Shown: positions 10,379 to 21,891 of the stretch, piece by piece | Position numbering within the stretch: the first letter of the stretch is position 1 | Layout of the letters: every line of letters begins with the position of its first letter | DNA from: Acanthornis magna | Taxonomy: Eukaryota; Chordata; Aves; Passeriformes; Acanthizidae | NCBI GenBank assembly: GCA_036785705.1 | Contig: JAWUZG010001143.1 | Location: 1 to 64,000 of the forward strand | DNA: 64,000 nt | Direction of reading: 5' to 3' | The notes under the pieces: generated by a model | What the model was told of the DNA's origin: nothing | What the model saw: only the letters and a program-made list of their open reading frames with translations | Databases searched by the model: none | Program-made: the position numbers and the translations under genes

Positions 10379-11900
10379 GGTTTTGGGGTCTCAAGGTGGA
10401 TTTGGGGTGGATTTGGGGTGGGTTGGGGTCCCAGGTTGGATTTGGGGTCCTGGTCAGTTTTGGGGTGGATTTCGGATGAATTTTGGGTGGATTTGGGGTG
10501 GATTTGGGGTGGATTTGGGGTCCCAGGTTGGATTTGGGGTCCCAGGTCAGTTTTGGGGTGGATTTGGGGAGGATTGTGGTCCCAGGTTGAATTTGGGGTC
10601 CTGGGGTGATTTTGGGGTGAATTTGGGGTGATTTTGGGATGGATTTGGGGTGAATTCGGGATGGATTTGGGGTCCTGGTCAGTTTTGGGGTGGGTTTGGG
10701 GTGAATTTGGGGAGGATTGTGGTCCCAGGTTGAATTTGGGGTCCTAGGGTGATTTTGGGGTGAATTTGGGGTGATTTTGGGATGGATTTGGGATCCCCAG
10801 TTGCTTTTGGGGTCCCAAGTCAGTTTTGGGGTGAACTTGGGATGGATTTCGGGTGAATTTCGGGTGAATTTTGGGTGGATTTGGGGTCTCAGATTGGTTT
10901 TGGGGTCCTGGTCAGTTTTGGGGTGGATTTCGGATGATTTTGGGATGGATTTGGGGTGGATTCGGGATGGATTTGGGGTCCCAGCTCTGTTTTGGGGTGG
11001 ATTGGGGTCGCAGGTTGGATTTGGGGTCCCGTGATGGTTTTGGGGTGGATTTTGGATGAATTTGGGGTGAATTTCGGGTGAATTTTGGGTGGATTTGGGG
11101 TCCCAGGTTGGTTTTGGGGTCCCAGGTCAGTTTTGGGGTGAATTTTGGGATGGATTGTGGTCCCAGGTTGAATTTGGGGTCCTGGGGTGATTTTGGGGTG
11201 AATTTGGGGTGATTTTGGGATGGATTTGGGATCCCCAGTTGCTTTTGGGGTGAATTTGGGGTGAATTTCAGATGAATTTTGGGTGGAATCATGGTCCCAG
11301 GTTGGTTTTGGGGTCCTGGTCAGTTTTGGGGTTGATTTCGGATGAATTTGGGGTGGATTTGGGATGGATTTCGAGTCCCAGGTCAGTTTTGGAGTGGATT
11401 TGGGGTCCCAGCTCTGTTTTGGGGTGGATTTGGAGTGGATTTGGTGTCCCAGATTGGTTTTGGGGTCTTGGATCAGTTTTGGGGTGAATTTGGGGTGATT
11501 TTGGGGTGGATTGGGGTCCCAGGTTGATTTTGGGGTCCCAGGTCAGTTTTGGGGTGAATTTGGGGTGGATTTGGGGTGAATTCGGGATGGATTTGGGGGT
11601 GGATTTCAGGTGGATTTGGGTGAATTTGGGGTTCCAGGTCAGTTTTGGGGAGGATTTTGGATGATTTTTGGGATGAATTTTGGGATGGATTTTGGGTAAT
11701 TTTGGGATGGATTTTGGGTGGTTTTGGGGTGAATTTGGGATGGATTTGGGGGTGCATTTCAGGTGGATTTGGTTGAATTTGGGGTTCCAGGTCAGTTTTG
11801 GGGTGAATTTGGGATGGATTTGGTGTCCCAGGTTGGTTTAGAGGTCCCAGGTTGTATTTGGGGTGAATTTGGGATAAATTTTGGATGGATTTTGGGTAAT
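10379..11900. repeat. GGTGGATTTGGGGTCCCAGG minisatellite, intron 1
   Basis: G-rich units such as GGTGGATTTGGGG, TCCCAGGTTGGATTTGGGG and GGTCAGTTTTGGGGTGAATT. Near its start (10384-10402) it contains GGGGTCTCAAGGTGGATTT, the same junction found at the 3' end of every truncated exon 2 copy downstream. Confidence 0.9.
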
Positions 11901-13315
11901 TTTGGTGCCTCCAGACGAGCGGGACGTGGTGCAGAAGAAGACCTTCCCCAAGTGGGTGAACGCCCACCTGGGGCGGGGTCTCGAGGTGGATTTTGGGATG
12001 AATTTTGGGTGGATTTTGGGGTGAATTTGGGTGGATTTTCAGGTGAATTTGGGATACATTTTGGATGGATTTTGGGTCATTTTGGTGCCCCCCAGACGAG
12101 TGGGACGCGGTGCAGAAGAAGACCTTCCCCAAGTGGGTGAACGCCCACCTGGGGCAGGGTCTCGAGATGAATTTTGGGATGGATTTTGGGGTGAATTTTG
12201 GGATGAATTTGGGATGAATTTTGGGGTGAATTTGGGTAATTTCATGTCCCCCGGACGAGCGGGACGCGGTGCAGACGAAGACCTTCCCCAAGTGGGTGAA
12301 CGCCCACCTGGGGCGGGGTCTCAAGGAGGATTTTGGGATGAATTTTGGGATGAATTCTGGGGCGAATTTGGGATGAATTTTGGGATGAATTTTGGTAATT
12401 TTGGTGTCCCCCAGACGAGCGGGATGCGGTGCAGAAGAAGACCTTCCCCAAGTGGGTGAACGCCCATCTGGGGCGGGGTCTCGAGGTGGATTCGGGATGA
12501 ATTTTGGGATAAATTTTGGGGTGAATTTGGGTCATTTTGGTGCCCCCCAGAAGAGCGGGACACGGTGCAGAAGAAGACCTTCACCAAGTGGGTGAACGCC
12601 CACCTGGGGCAGGGTCTCAAGGTGGATTTTGGGATGAATTTTGGGTGGATTTTGGGGTGAATTTAGGGTGGATTTTCAGGTGAATTTGGGATAAATTTTG
12701 GGTGAATTTGGGTAATTTTGGTGTCCCCAGACGAGCGGGACGCGGTGCAGAAGAAGACCTTCACCAAGTGGGTGAACGCCCACCTGGGGCGGGGTCTCAA
12801 GGAGGATTTTTGGATGAATTTTGGGGTGAATTTGGGGTGGATTTGGGTAATTTCGTGCCCCCCAGATGAGCGGGACGCGGTGCAGAAGAAGACCTTCACC
12901 AAGTGGGTGAACGCCCACCTGGGGCGGGGTCTCGAGGAGGATTTTGGGATGAATTTTGGGGTGAATTTGGGGTGGATTTGGGTAATTTCGTGCCCCCCAG
13001 ATGAGCGGGACGCGGTGCAGAAGAAGACCTTCACCAAGTGGGTGAACGCCCACCTGGGGCGGGGTCTCAAGGAGGATTTTTGGATGAATTTTGGGGTGAA
13101 TTTGGGGTGGATTTGGGTAATTTCGTGCCCCCCAGATGAGCGGGACGCGGTGCAGAAGACGACCTTCACCAAGTGGGTGAACGCCCACCTGGGGCAGGGT
13201 CTCAAGGTGGATTTTGGGATGAATTTTGGGTGGATTTTGGGGTGAATTTAGGGTGGATTTTCAGGTGAATTTGGGATAAATTTTGGGTGAATTTGGGTAA
13301 TTTTGGTGTCCCCAG
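11901..13315 (+). repeat. Nine truncated tandem copies of SPTBN4 exon 2
   Basis: Each copy holds a polypyrimidine/AG acceptor, then the first ~55 nt of exon 2 ([19 protein letters not shown]), then switches after CACCTGG to GGCGGGGTCTCAAGG and the intron-1 minisatellite. Exon-like parts lie at 11915-11985, 12096-12166, 12255-12325, 12415-12485, 12551-12621, 12731-12801, 12866-12936, 13001-13071 and 13136-13206, each 71 nt. Copies 1-4 read FPKW and copies 5-9 read FTKW like the real exon. Copy 3 has lost its AG (CCGG). Copies 6 to 9 are spaced by exactly 135 bp, which keeps one frame open through them. Copies ending CAAGGTGGAT or CGAGGTGGAT also offer donor-like sites. All lie in intron 1. Confidence 0.93.
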
Positions 13316-13467
13316 ATGAGCGGGACGCGGTGCAGAAGAAGACCTTCACCAAGTGGGTGAACGCCCACCTGGCTCGCGCCGCCTGCCGCGTCGGGGACCT
13401 CTACTCGGACCTGCGCGATGGCTTCGTGCTCACGCGGCTCCTCGAGGTGCTCTCGGGGGAGACGCTG
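13316..13467 (+). CDS. SPTBN4: SPTBN4 coding exon 2 (first half of CH1)
   Basis: The full-length exon, 152 nt, completes residues 45-95. It reads [20 protein letters not shown] and [17 protein letters not shown], then [24 protein letters not shown] is the actinin-type actin-binding signature 1 of the first calponin-homology domain, and [18 protein letters not shown] is the form specific to beta-IV. The acceptor is GTCCCCAG (AG at 13314-13315) and the donor CTG followed by GTGAGC (GT at 13468). The length of 152 equals the corresponding exon of other vertebrate beta-spectrins as I recall them. This is the only one of the ten copies that continues past HL into ARAACRVGD, so it is the functional one. 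Confidence 0.95.
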
Positions 13468-15400
13468 GTGAGCGACCTTCGTCGTCATCGTCATTATCGT
13501 CATCATCATCGTTGTCATAATTAGAATTGTCATCGTCATCGTTATCGTCATCGTCATCGTTATCATTAGAATTGTCATTATCATTGTCGTCATCATCGTC
13601 ATCGTCATCTCGTCATGGCCGTCATTGTCATCGTAATTGTCACCGTCATCATCGTCATCATCGTCATCTCATTGTCATCGTTAGAACCTCATTGTCGTTG
13701 TCATCGTCATCATCATTATCGTTATCGTCGTTATCGTAATTAAAATTGTCTTCGTCATCGTTACGTTCGTCGTCATCGTCACTGTTATCATTGTCATAAT
13801 TAGAATTTTCATCGTCATTTTCATCGTCATTATCGTTATCATTTTCATCGTCATTGTCGTAATTAAAATTGTCATCGTCATTGTCATCGTCATCGTCATT
13901 ATCGTTATCATCGTTATCGTAATTAGAATTGTCATCGTCATTTTCATCGTCATTGTCGTTATCGTCATTGTTATAATTGGAATTGTCATCGTCATCGTTA
14001 CCTTCATCGTCGTCGTCATTATCGTTGTCACCATCGTCATCGTTGTCATCATTAAAATTGTCATTATCATTGTCATCGTCGTCATTGTCATCTCGTCATG
14101 GCCGTCATTGTCACCGTCATCGTTACCATAATTGTCACCATCATCATCGTCATCTCGTCATCATCGTCATCATCGTCTCATTGTCATCGTTAGAATTGTC
14201 ATTATTATTGTCGTCATTGTCATCGTTGTCGTCATCTTATCGTGGTCGTCATTGTCATCATTGTCATTACCATAATTGTCACCGTCATCGTCATCTCGTC
14301 ATCATCATCGTCATCGTCTCGTTGTCATCATTAGAATGTCATTGTCATCGTTGTCATTGTCATCGTCACTGTCATCGTCGTTATCGTAATTGTCGTCGTC
14401 ATCGTCATCATCTTCATTTCATTATCATTGTCATCGTCATCATCGTAATTGTCATTATCGTCATCGTCGTTCCATTATCATCGTCGCTGTCATCATCGTC
14501 ATCATTAGAATTGTCATTATCATTGTTGTTGTCATTGTCATCTCATCATGGTCATCGTTGTCATCGTCGTCATTGTCATCGTAATTGTCACTGTCATCGT
14601 CATCTCGTCATCGTCATCATTGCCATCATTGGAATTGTCATCATCGTCATCATCATCTTCATCGTCATCGTAACTGTCGTCTTGTCATCATCATTGTCAT
14701 CATCATCATCATAATTGTCGTCGTCGTCATCGTCATCATTGGAATTGTCATCATCGTCATCGTAATTGTCTCATTGTCATCATCATCGTCATCGTCATCG
14801 TCATCGCCATCTCATTATCATCATCTCGTTATCATCATCATCATCATCATAATTATCATCATCGTCATCTCGTCATCATCTCATTGTCATTGTCGTCATT
14901 GTCATCATCGTCGTCATCATTGCAATTGTCATCATCGTTGTCATCGTCATCGTAATTGTCTCATTGTCATCGTAATTATTATCGTCATCGTCATCGCCAT
15001 CTCGTTATTATCATCTCATTGTCATCATCATCGTTGTCATCGTTATTGTCATTATCATCATCTCGTCATCATCATCATCATCATCGTATTTGTTGTCATC
15101 GTCATCGTCATCGTCATCATCGCGGTGTCGTCATCGTTGTCATGTCATCGTCATCGTCACGAGTGGCATCAACATCATTGTCACGAGCATCATCTTCATC
15201 TGCCATCGTCATCATCATCATCATTGTCACTGCCGTCATCGTCATCGTCATCGTCGTTATCATTGTCATCGTTGGAATTGTTGTCGTTATCGTCGTCATG
15301 TCATTGTCATCGTCATCATTGTAATTGTCATCGCCATCGTCGTCATTGTCATTGTCATCTTCATCATCATCATCGTAATTGTCATCTTCGTCATCCTGTT
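13468..15400. repeat. (GTCATC)n-type trinucleotide/hexanucleotide array, intron 2
   Basis: Nearly 2 kb of GTC, ATC and ATT trinucleotides (TCATCGTCATCATTGTCATCG) with scattered AATTAGAATTGTCATCG spacers. It translates as poly-Ser/His/Ile/Val in every frame and is not coding. Confidence 0.93.
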
Positions 15401-16430
15401 TGTCGCTGCAGCGGCATTGCCACCGTCATCATCGTCATCGTCGTCGTTGTCATTGTCATCGTTTTTATGGGCAACGTCATCATCATCTTCATCTACCATC
15501 GCAACCATCATCATCATCGTCGTCATTGTCATTGTCACTGTTTCCATGAGCAATGTGGTCATCTTCATCTTCATCATCATCATCTACCGTGATCAGCGTC
15601 ATCATCATCATTGTCATTGTCATCGTCGTCATTGTCATTGTCGTCGTTTCTATGAGCAATGTGATCATCATCATCTTCATCATCATCATCTACCATGACC
15701 AGCGTCATCATCATCGTCATCGTCATCATTGTCATTGTCATTTTTTCCATGAGCAATGTCATCATCATCATCTTCATCATCATCATCTACCATGACCAGC
15801 GTCATCATCGTCATTGTCATTGTCACTGTTTCCATGAGCAATGTGGTCATCTTCATCATCATCATCTACCGTGACCAGCGTCATCGTCATTGTCATTGTC
15901 ATCGTTTCTATGGACAAGGTCATCATCTTCGTCATCATCATCTACCATGACCAGCGTCATCATCATCGTCATCATTGTCATTGTCATTTTTTCCATGAGC
16001 AATGTCATCATCATCATCTTCATCATCATCTACCATGACCAGCGTCATCATCGTCATTGTCATTGTCATCGTCGTCATTGTCATTGTCACTGTTTCCATG
16101 AGCAATGTGGTCATCTTCATCTTCATCATCATCATCTACCGTGATCAGCGTCATCATCATCATTGTCATTGTCATCGTTTCTATGGACAAGGTCATCATC
16201 TTCATCATCATCGTCTACCATGACCGGCGTCATCATCATCATTGTCATTGTCATCGTCGTCATTGTCATTGCCGTCGTTTCCATGAGCAATGTCATCATC
16301 TTCATCATCATCATCATCATCTACCATGACCAGCGTCATCATCATCATTGTCATTGTCATTGTCATTGTCGTTTCTATGAATGTCGTTGTCATCATCATC
16401 TTCATCATCATCTTCATCATTGTTATTTAC
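15401..16430. repeat. ~90-120-bp higher-order unit within the TCATC array, intron 2
   Basis: About ten copies of a unit starting CTACCATGACCAGCGTCATC or CTACCGTGATCAGCGTCATC, followed by TCATTGTCATTG, TTTCCATGAGCAATGTCATC and (ATC)n. It appears to be a secondary amplification from the trinucleotide array to its left. Confidence 0.88.
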
Positions 16431-16647
16431 CGTCACCAGCATCATCATCATCTTCATCACCAGCGCCACCACCGATCATCATCTTCATCATCTTCATCAT
16501 CATCATCATCATCTTCATCACCAGCGCCACTACCAATCATCATCTTCATCATCTTCATCACCAGTGCCACCACCAATCATCATCTTCATCATCTTCATCA
16601 CCAGCGCCACTACCAATCATCGTCATCGTCATCTTCATGAGCAGCAT

Positions 16648-16678
<31 letters not shown>

Positions 16679-16740
16679 GTCACGACAGGCGCCATTGTCA
16701 TTGTCATCATCATCATCGTCACCGCCACCGTGACAAACTG
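16431..16740. repeat. CACCAGCGCCACCACC / ATCATCTTC transition array
   Basis: Copies of CATCACCAGCGCCAC and CACCAATCATCATCTTCATC link the TCATC array with the CACCATCACC array that follows. Confidence 0.8.
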
Positions 16741-19700
16741 CACCTCCCCATCATCACCATCATCACCATCATCATCATCACCATCATCATCACCACCAGT
16801 TTGGGTCAAACTGGGACCTCCCTGTCACCACTGTGACAAACTGGGACCTCCCCATCATCACCACTATCATCATCATCACCATCACCACCAGTTTGGGTCA
16901 AACTGGGACCTCCTCACCACCACCACAACAAACTGGGACCTCCCCACCACCACCACCCCCAGGTCCCACCACCATCACCATCACCACCACCAGTTTGGGT
17001 CAAACTGGGACCTCCCTGTCACCACCACTGTGACAAACTGGGACCTCCCCATCACCACTACCATCACCACCAGTTTGGGTCAAACTGGGACCTCCCCATC
17101 ATGTCCCACCACCATCACCACCACCACCAGTTTGGGCTGAACTGGGACCACCCCACCACCACCACCACTACAAACTGGGACCTCCCCATCATCTCCTACC
17201 ATCACCATCACCATCACCATCACCATCACCACCAGCTTGGGTCAAACTGGGACCTGCCCATCATGTCCCACCATCACCATCACCACCACCATCATCACCA
17301 TCGCCACCAGTTTGGGTCAAACTGGGACCTCCCTGTCACCACCGTGACAAACTGGGACCTCCCCATCATCACCACCACCATCACCACCAGTTTGGGTCAA
17401 ACTGGGACCTCCCTGTCACCACCAGTGTGACAAACTGGGACCTCCCCATCATGTCCCACCATCACCATCACCACCATCACCACCACCAGTTTGGGTCAAA
17501 CTGGGACCTCCCCATCACCTCCTACCACCACCATCAGCAGCACCATCACCACCAGTTTGGGTCAAACTGGGACCTCCCTGTCACCACTGTGACAAACTGG
17601 GACCTCCCCATCACCACCATCATCACCATCATCACCATCACCACCAGTTTGGGTCAAACTGGGACCTCCCTGTCACCACCACTGTGACAAACTGGGACCT
17701 CGCCATCATCACCACCATCATCATCATCACCATCACCACCAGTTTGGGTCAAACTGGGACCTCCCCACCACCACCACGACAAACTGGGACCTCCCCATCA
17801 TGTCCCACCATCACCGTCATCACCACCACCATCATCGCCATCACCACCAGTTTGGGTCAAACTGGGACCTCCTTGTCATCTCCTACCACCATCACCATCA
17901 TCACCATCATCTCCTACCATCACCACCACCACCATCACCACCAGTTTGGGTCAAACTGGGACCTCCCTGTCACCACCACTGTGACAAACTGGGACCTCCC
18001 CATCACCACCACCATCATCACCATCACCATCACCGCCAGTTTGGGTCAAACTGGGACCTCCCTGTCACCACTGTGACAAACTGGGACCTCCCCATCACCA
18101 CCATCATCACCATCACCACCAGTTTGGGTCAAACTGGGACCTCCCTGTCACCACCACGACAAACTGGGACCTCGCCATCATCACCACCATCATCATCATC
18201 ACCATCACCACCAGTTTGGGTCAAACTGGGACCTCCCCACCACCACCACGACAAACTGGGACCTCCCCATCATGTCCCACCATCACCGTCATCACCACCA
18301 CCATCATCGCCATCACCACCAGTTTGGGTCAAACTGGGACCTCCCCGTCATCTCCTACCACCACCACCATCATCACCATCATCTCCTACCATCACCACCA
18401 CCACCACCACCACCAGTTTGGGTCAAACTGGGACCTCCCCGTCATCTCCTACCACCACCACCATCACCACCAGTTTGGGCTGAACTGGGACCTCCTCACC
18501 ACCATCACCACCAGGTCCCACCATCACCATCACCATCACCACCATCATCTCCTACCATCACCACCACCACCATCACCACCAGTTTGGGTCAAACTGGGAC
18601 CTCCCTGTCACCACCATGACAAACTGGGACCTCCCCATCATGTCCCACCACCATCCCCAGTTTGGGCTGAACTGGGACCTCCTCACCACCACCACCATGA
18701 CAAACTGGGACCTCCCCATCATCTCCTACCATCATCACCATCACCACCACCAGTTTGGGTCAAACTGGGACCTCCCCACTACCACCATTAGCACCATCAC
18801 CACCAGTTTGGGTCAAACTGGGACCTCCCTGTCATCTCCTACCACCATCACCATCACCATCATCACCATCATCTCCTACCATCACCACCACCACCATCAC
18901 CACCAGTTTGGGTCAAACTGGGACCTCCCTGTCCCCACCAGTGTGACAAACTGGGACCTCCCCATCATGTCCCACCATCACCATCACCACCATCACCACC
19001 ACCAGTTTGGGTCAAACTGGGACCTCCCCATCACCTCCTACCACCACCATCAGCAGCACCATCACCACCAGTTTGGGTCAAACTGGGACCTCCCTGTCAC
19101 CACCACTGTGACAAACTGGGACCTCCCCATCACCACCACCATCATCACCATCACCATCACCACCAGTCTGGGTCAAACTGGGACCTCCCTGTCACCACCA
19201 CGACAAACTGGGACCTCGCCATCATCACCACCATCATCATCATCACCATCACCACCAGTTTGGGTCGAACTGGGACCTCCCCACCACCACCACCATCATC
19301 ACCATCACCATCACCACCAGTCTGGGTCAAACTGGGACCTCCCTGTCACCACCACGACAAACTGGGACCTCGCCATCATCACCACCATCATCATCATCAC
19401 CATCACCACCAGTTTGGGTCGAACTGGGACCTCCCCACCACCACCACGACAAACTGGGACCTCCCCATCATGTCCCACCATCACCGTCATCACCACCACC
19501 ATCATCGCCATCACCACCAGTTTGGGTCAAACTAGGACCTCCCCGTCATCTCCTACCACCACCACCATCACCACCAGTTTGGGCTGAACTGGGACCTCCT
19601 CACCACCATCACCACCAGGTCCCACCATCACCATCACCATCACCACCACCAGTTTGGGTCAAACTGGGACCTCCCCACCACCATCACCACCACCACCATT

Positions 19701-19935
19701 AGCACCATCACCACCAGTTTGGGTCAAACTGGGACCTCCCTGTCATCTCCTACCACCATCACCATCACCATCATCACCATCATCTCCTACCATCACCACC
19801 ACCACCATCATCACCAATTTGGGCTGAACTGGGACCTCCCTGTCACCACCACCACGACAAACTGGGACCTCCCCATCATCACCACCACCATCACCATCAC
19901 CTCCAGTTTCGGTCAAACTGGGACCTCCCCATCAT
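16741..19935 (+). repeat. CACCACCAGTTTGGGTCAAACTGGGACCTCC minisatellite, intron 2
   Basis: Roughly sixty copies of CCAGTTTGGGTCAAACTGG followed by GACCTCCCC, spaced by (CACCAT)n of variable length. The core is an imperfect palindrome (CCAGTTTG and CAAACTGG). The same core plus the GGGACCTCC flank recurs in intron 8 on the opposite strand. Confidence 0.92.
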
Positions 19936-20039
19936 CTCCACCACCGTCCCCAGTTTGGGCCCAGCCCAGCCCAGCCCAGGCCGGGATGGGGTGGCAGGAC
20001 CTTCTCGGAGCGGGGGTCGCGCTGTCCCTGTCCCCCCAG
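19936..20039. other. Unique tail of intron 2 with exon 3 acceptor
   Basis: About 100 bp of unique GC-rich sequence, including (CCCAG)n near 19960-19980, ends in CTGTCCCCCCAG, the acceptor of exon 3. Confidence 0.7.
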
Positions 20040-20213
20040 CCCAAGCCCACGCGGGGTCGGATGAGGATCCACTCCCTGGAGAACGTGGACAAGGCGCTGC
20101 AGTTCCTCAAGGAGCAGCGCGTGCACCTGGAGAACGTCGGCTCGCACGACATCGTGGACGGCAACCACCGCCTGACGCTCGGCCTCATCTGGACCATCAT
20201 CCTGCGCTTCCAG
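20040..20213 (+). CDS. SPTBN4: SPTBN4 coding exon 3 (second half of CH1)
   Basis: 174 nt in phase 0, residues 96-153: [58 protein letters not shown]. The segment LENVDKAL to DIVDGN is the actinin-type actin-binding signature 2 of CH1. [11 protein letters not shown] is the beta-IV version (other paralogues have KVHLENMGSHD). The acceptor AG is at 20038-20039; the donor is CAG followed by GTGACT (GT at 20214). The length of 174 matches the conserved beta-spectrin exon. Its last ~24 nt and donor are copied six times downstream. Confidence 0.95.
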
Positions 20214-21295
20214 GTGACTCCGGGTGTCCGTCTGTCCGTGTGTCCATGTGTCCATGTGTCCGTCTGTCCATCTGTCCGTCAGTCCATCTGTCCATCCATC
20301 TGTCCATGTGTCCATCTGTCCATGTGTCCATCTGGCCACCATCTATCATGTGTCCATCTGTCCATCCATCTGTCCACCATCTGTCCATCATGTGTCCACC
20401 TGGACCATCATCCTGCGCTTCCAGGTGACTCCGGGTGTCCGTCTGTCCGTGTGTCCGTCTGTCCATCTGTCCGTCTGTCCATGTGTCCATCTGTCCATCT
20501 GGCCATGTGTCTATGTGTCCATCTGGCCACCGTCTATCATGTGTCCATCATGTGTCCACCTGGACCATCAATCATCCTGCGCTTCCAGGTGATTCCGGGT
20601 GTCCGTGTGTCCGTGTGTCCATCTGTCCGTCTGTCCATCTGTCCATCCATCTGTCCATGTGTCCATCTGGCCACCGTCTATCATGTGTCCATCATGTGTC
20701 CACCTGGACCATCATCCTGCGCTTCCAGGTGACTCCAGGTGTTCGTGTGTCCATCTGTCCGTCTGTCCATGTGTCCACCTGTCCATCATCTGTCCACCAT
20801 CTGTCCATCATGTGTCCACCTGGACCATCATCCTGCGCTTCCAGGTGACACCGTGGGGCCTTCTCCTTGTCCCCTGGTCATCTGTCCATCTGTCCATGTG
20901 TCCACCTGTCCATCATCTGTCCATGTGTCCATCTGTCCATGTGTCCATCATCCTGCGCTTCCAGGTGACTCCGTGTGTCCGTCTGTCCATCTGTCCATCC
21001 ATCTGTCCATGTGTCCATCTGTCCATCGGTCCATGTGTCCATCTGTCCCTCATCTGTCCATGTGTCCATCTGTCCATGTGTCCATCTGTCCATCCATCTG
21101 TCCATGTGTCCATCATCAGTCCATCTGTCCGTGTGTCCATCCATGTGTCCATGTGTCCTTCTGTCCATCTGTCCATCTGTCCATGTGTCCATCTGGCCAC
21201 CGTCTATCATGTGTCCATCTGTCCATCCATCTGTCCACCATCTGTCCATTATGTGTCCACCTGGACCATCATCCTGCGCTTCCAGGTTGACACCG
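20214..21295 (+). repeat. (CTGTCCAT)n array with six copies of the exon 3 donor edge, intron 3
   Basis: The background is CTGTCCAT/GTGTCCAT words. Six copies of the exon 3 end, TGGACCATCATCCTGCGCTT then CCAG and a GT donor, lie at 20401-20424, 20561-20588 (with a 4-bp ATCA duplication), 20705-20728, 20821-20844, 20945-20964 (shortened) and 21262-21285 (donor GTTGAC). Most keep a usable GTGACT, GTGATT or GTGACA donor like the true one. Confidence 0.93.
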
Positions 21296-21790
21296 TGGGG
21301 CCTTCTGTCCCTCACCTGTCCCTCACCTGTCCCTCACCTGTCTATCACCTGTCACACCTGTCCCTCACCTGTCCCTCACCTGTCTGACCTGTCCCTCACC
21401 TGTCACCACTCCCTCACCTGTCACCTGTCCCTCACCTGTCCCTCACCTGTCACACCTGTCCCTCATCTGTCCATCCATCACCTGTCCCTCACCTGTCCCT
21501 CATCCCTCACCTGTCCCTCACCTGTCCCTCACCTGTCCCTCACCTGTCCATCACCTGTCCCTCACCTGTCCATCACCTGTCCATCCATCACCTGTCCCTC
21601 ACCTGTCCATCACCTGTCCATCCATCACCTGTCCCTCACCTATCCCTCACCTGTCTCACCTGTCACCTGTCCCTCACCTGTCCATCACCTGTCCCTCACC
21701 TGTCACCTGTCCCTCACCTGTCCCTCTCCTGTCCCTCACCTGTCCCTCATCCCTCCCTTGTCCCTCACCTGTCTCACCTGTCTCACCTGT
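21296..21790. repeat. CACCTGTCCCT 11-bp array, intron 3
   Basis: Dozens of CACCTGTCCCT and CACCTGTCCAT units; each contains an E-box-like CACCTG, but this follows from the repeat. Confidence 0.9.
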
Positions 21791-21799
21791 CCGGCGCAG

Positions 21800-21891
21800 A
21801 TCCAGGTGATCAAGATCAAGACCGAGGACAATCGCGAGACTCGCTCGGCCAAGGACGCGCTGCTGCTCTGGTGCCAGATGAAAACTGCGGG
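21800..21891 (+). CDS. SPTBN4: SPTBN4 coding exon 4 (CH1-CH2 linker and start of CH2)
   Basis: 92 nt, residues 154-183 plus two bases: [20 protein letters not shown] then [31 protein letters not shown] is the beta-IV linker entering the second calponin-homology domain, and [17 protein letters not shown] (completed in exon 5) is the core CH2 signature. The acceptor is CCGGCGCAG (AG at 21798-21799); the donor is GG followed by GTGAGG (GT at 21892), phase 2. The length of 92 matches the conserved beta-spectrin exon. Confidence 0.95.

Noticed and set aside
13468..15400. Pathogenic-type trinucleotide expansion
   Set aside because: The (ATC/GTC) array is interrupted and mixed, lies in an intron, and is one of many arrays; nothing singles it out as a disease-type expansion.
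16163..19587. His/Thr-rich frames resembling histidine-rich proteins
   Set aside because: (CACCAT)n minisatellite in intron 2.
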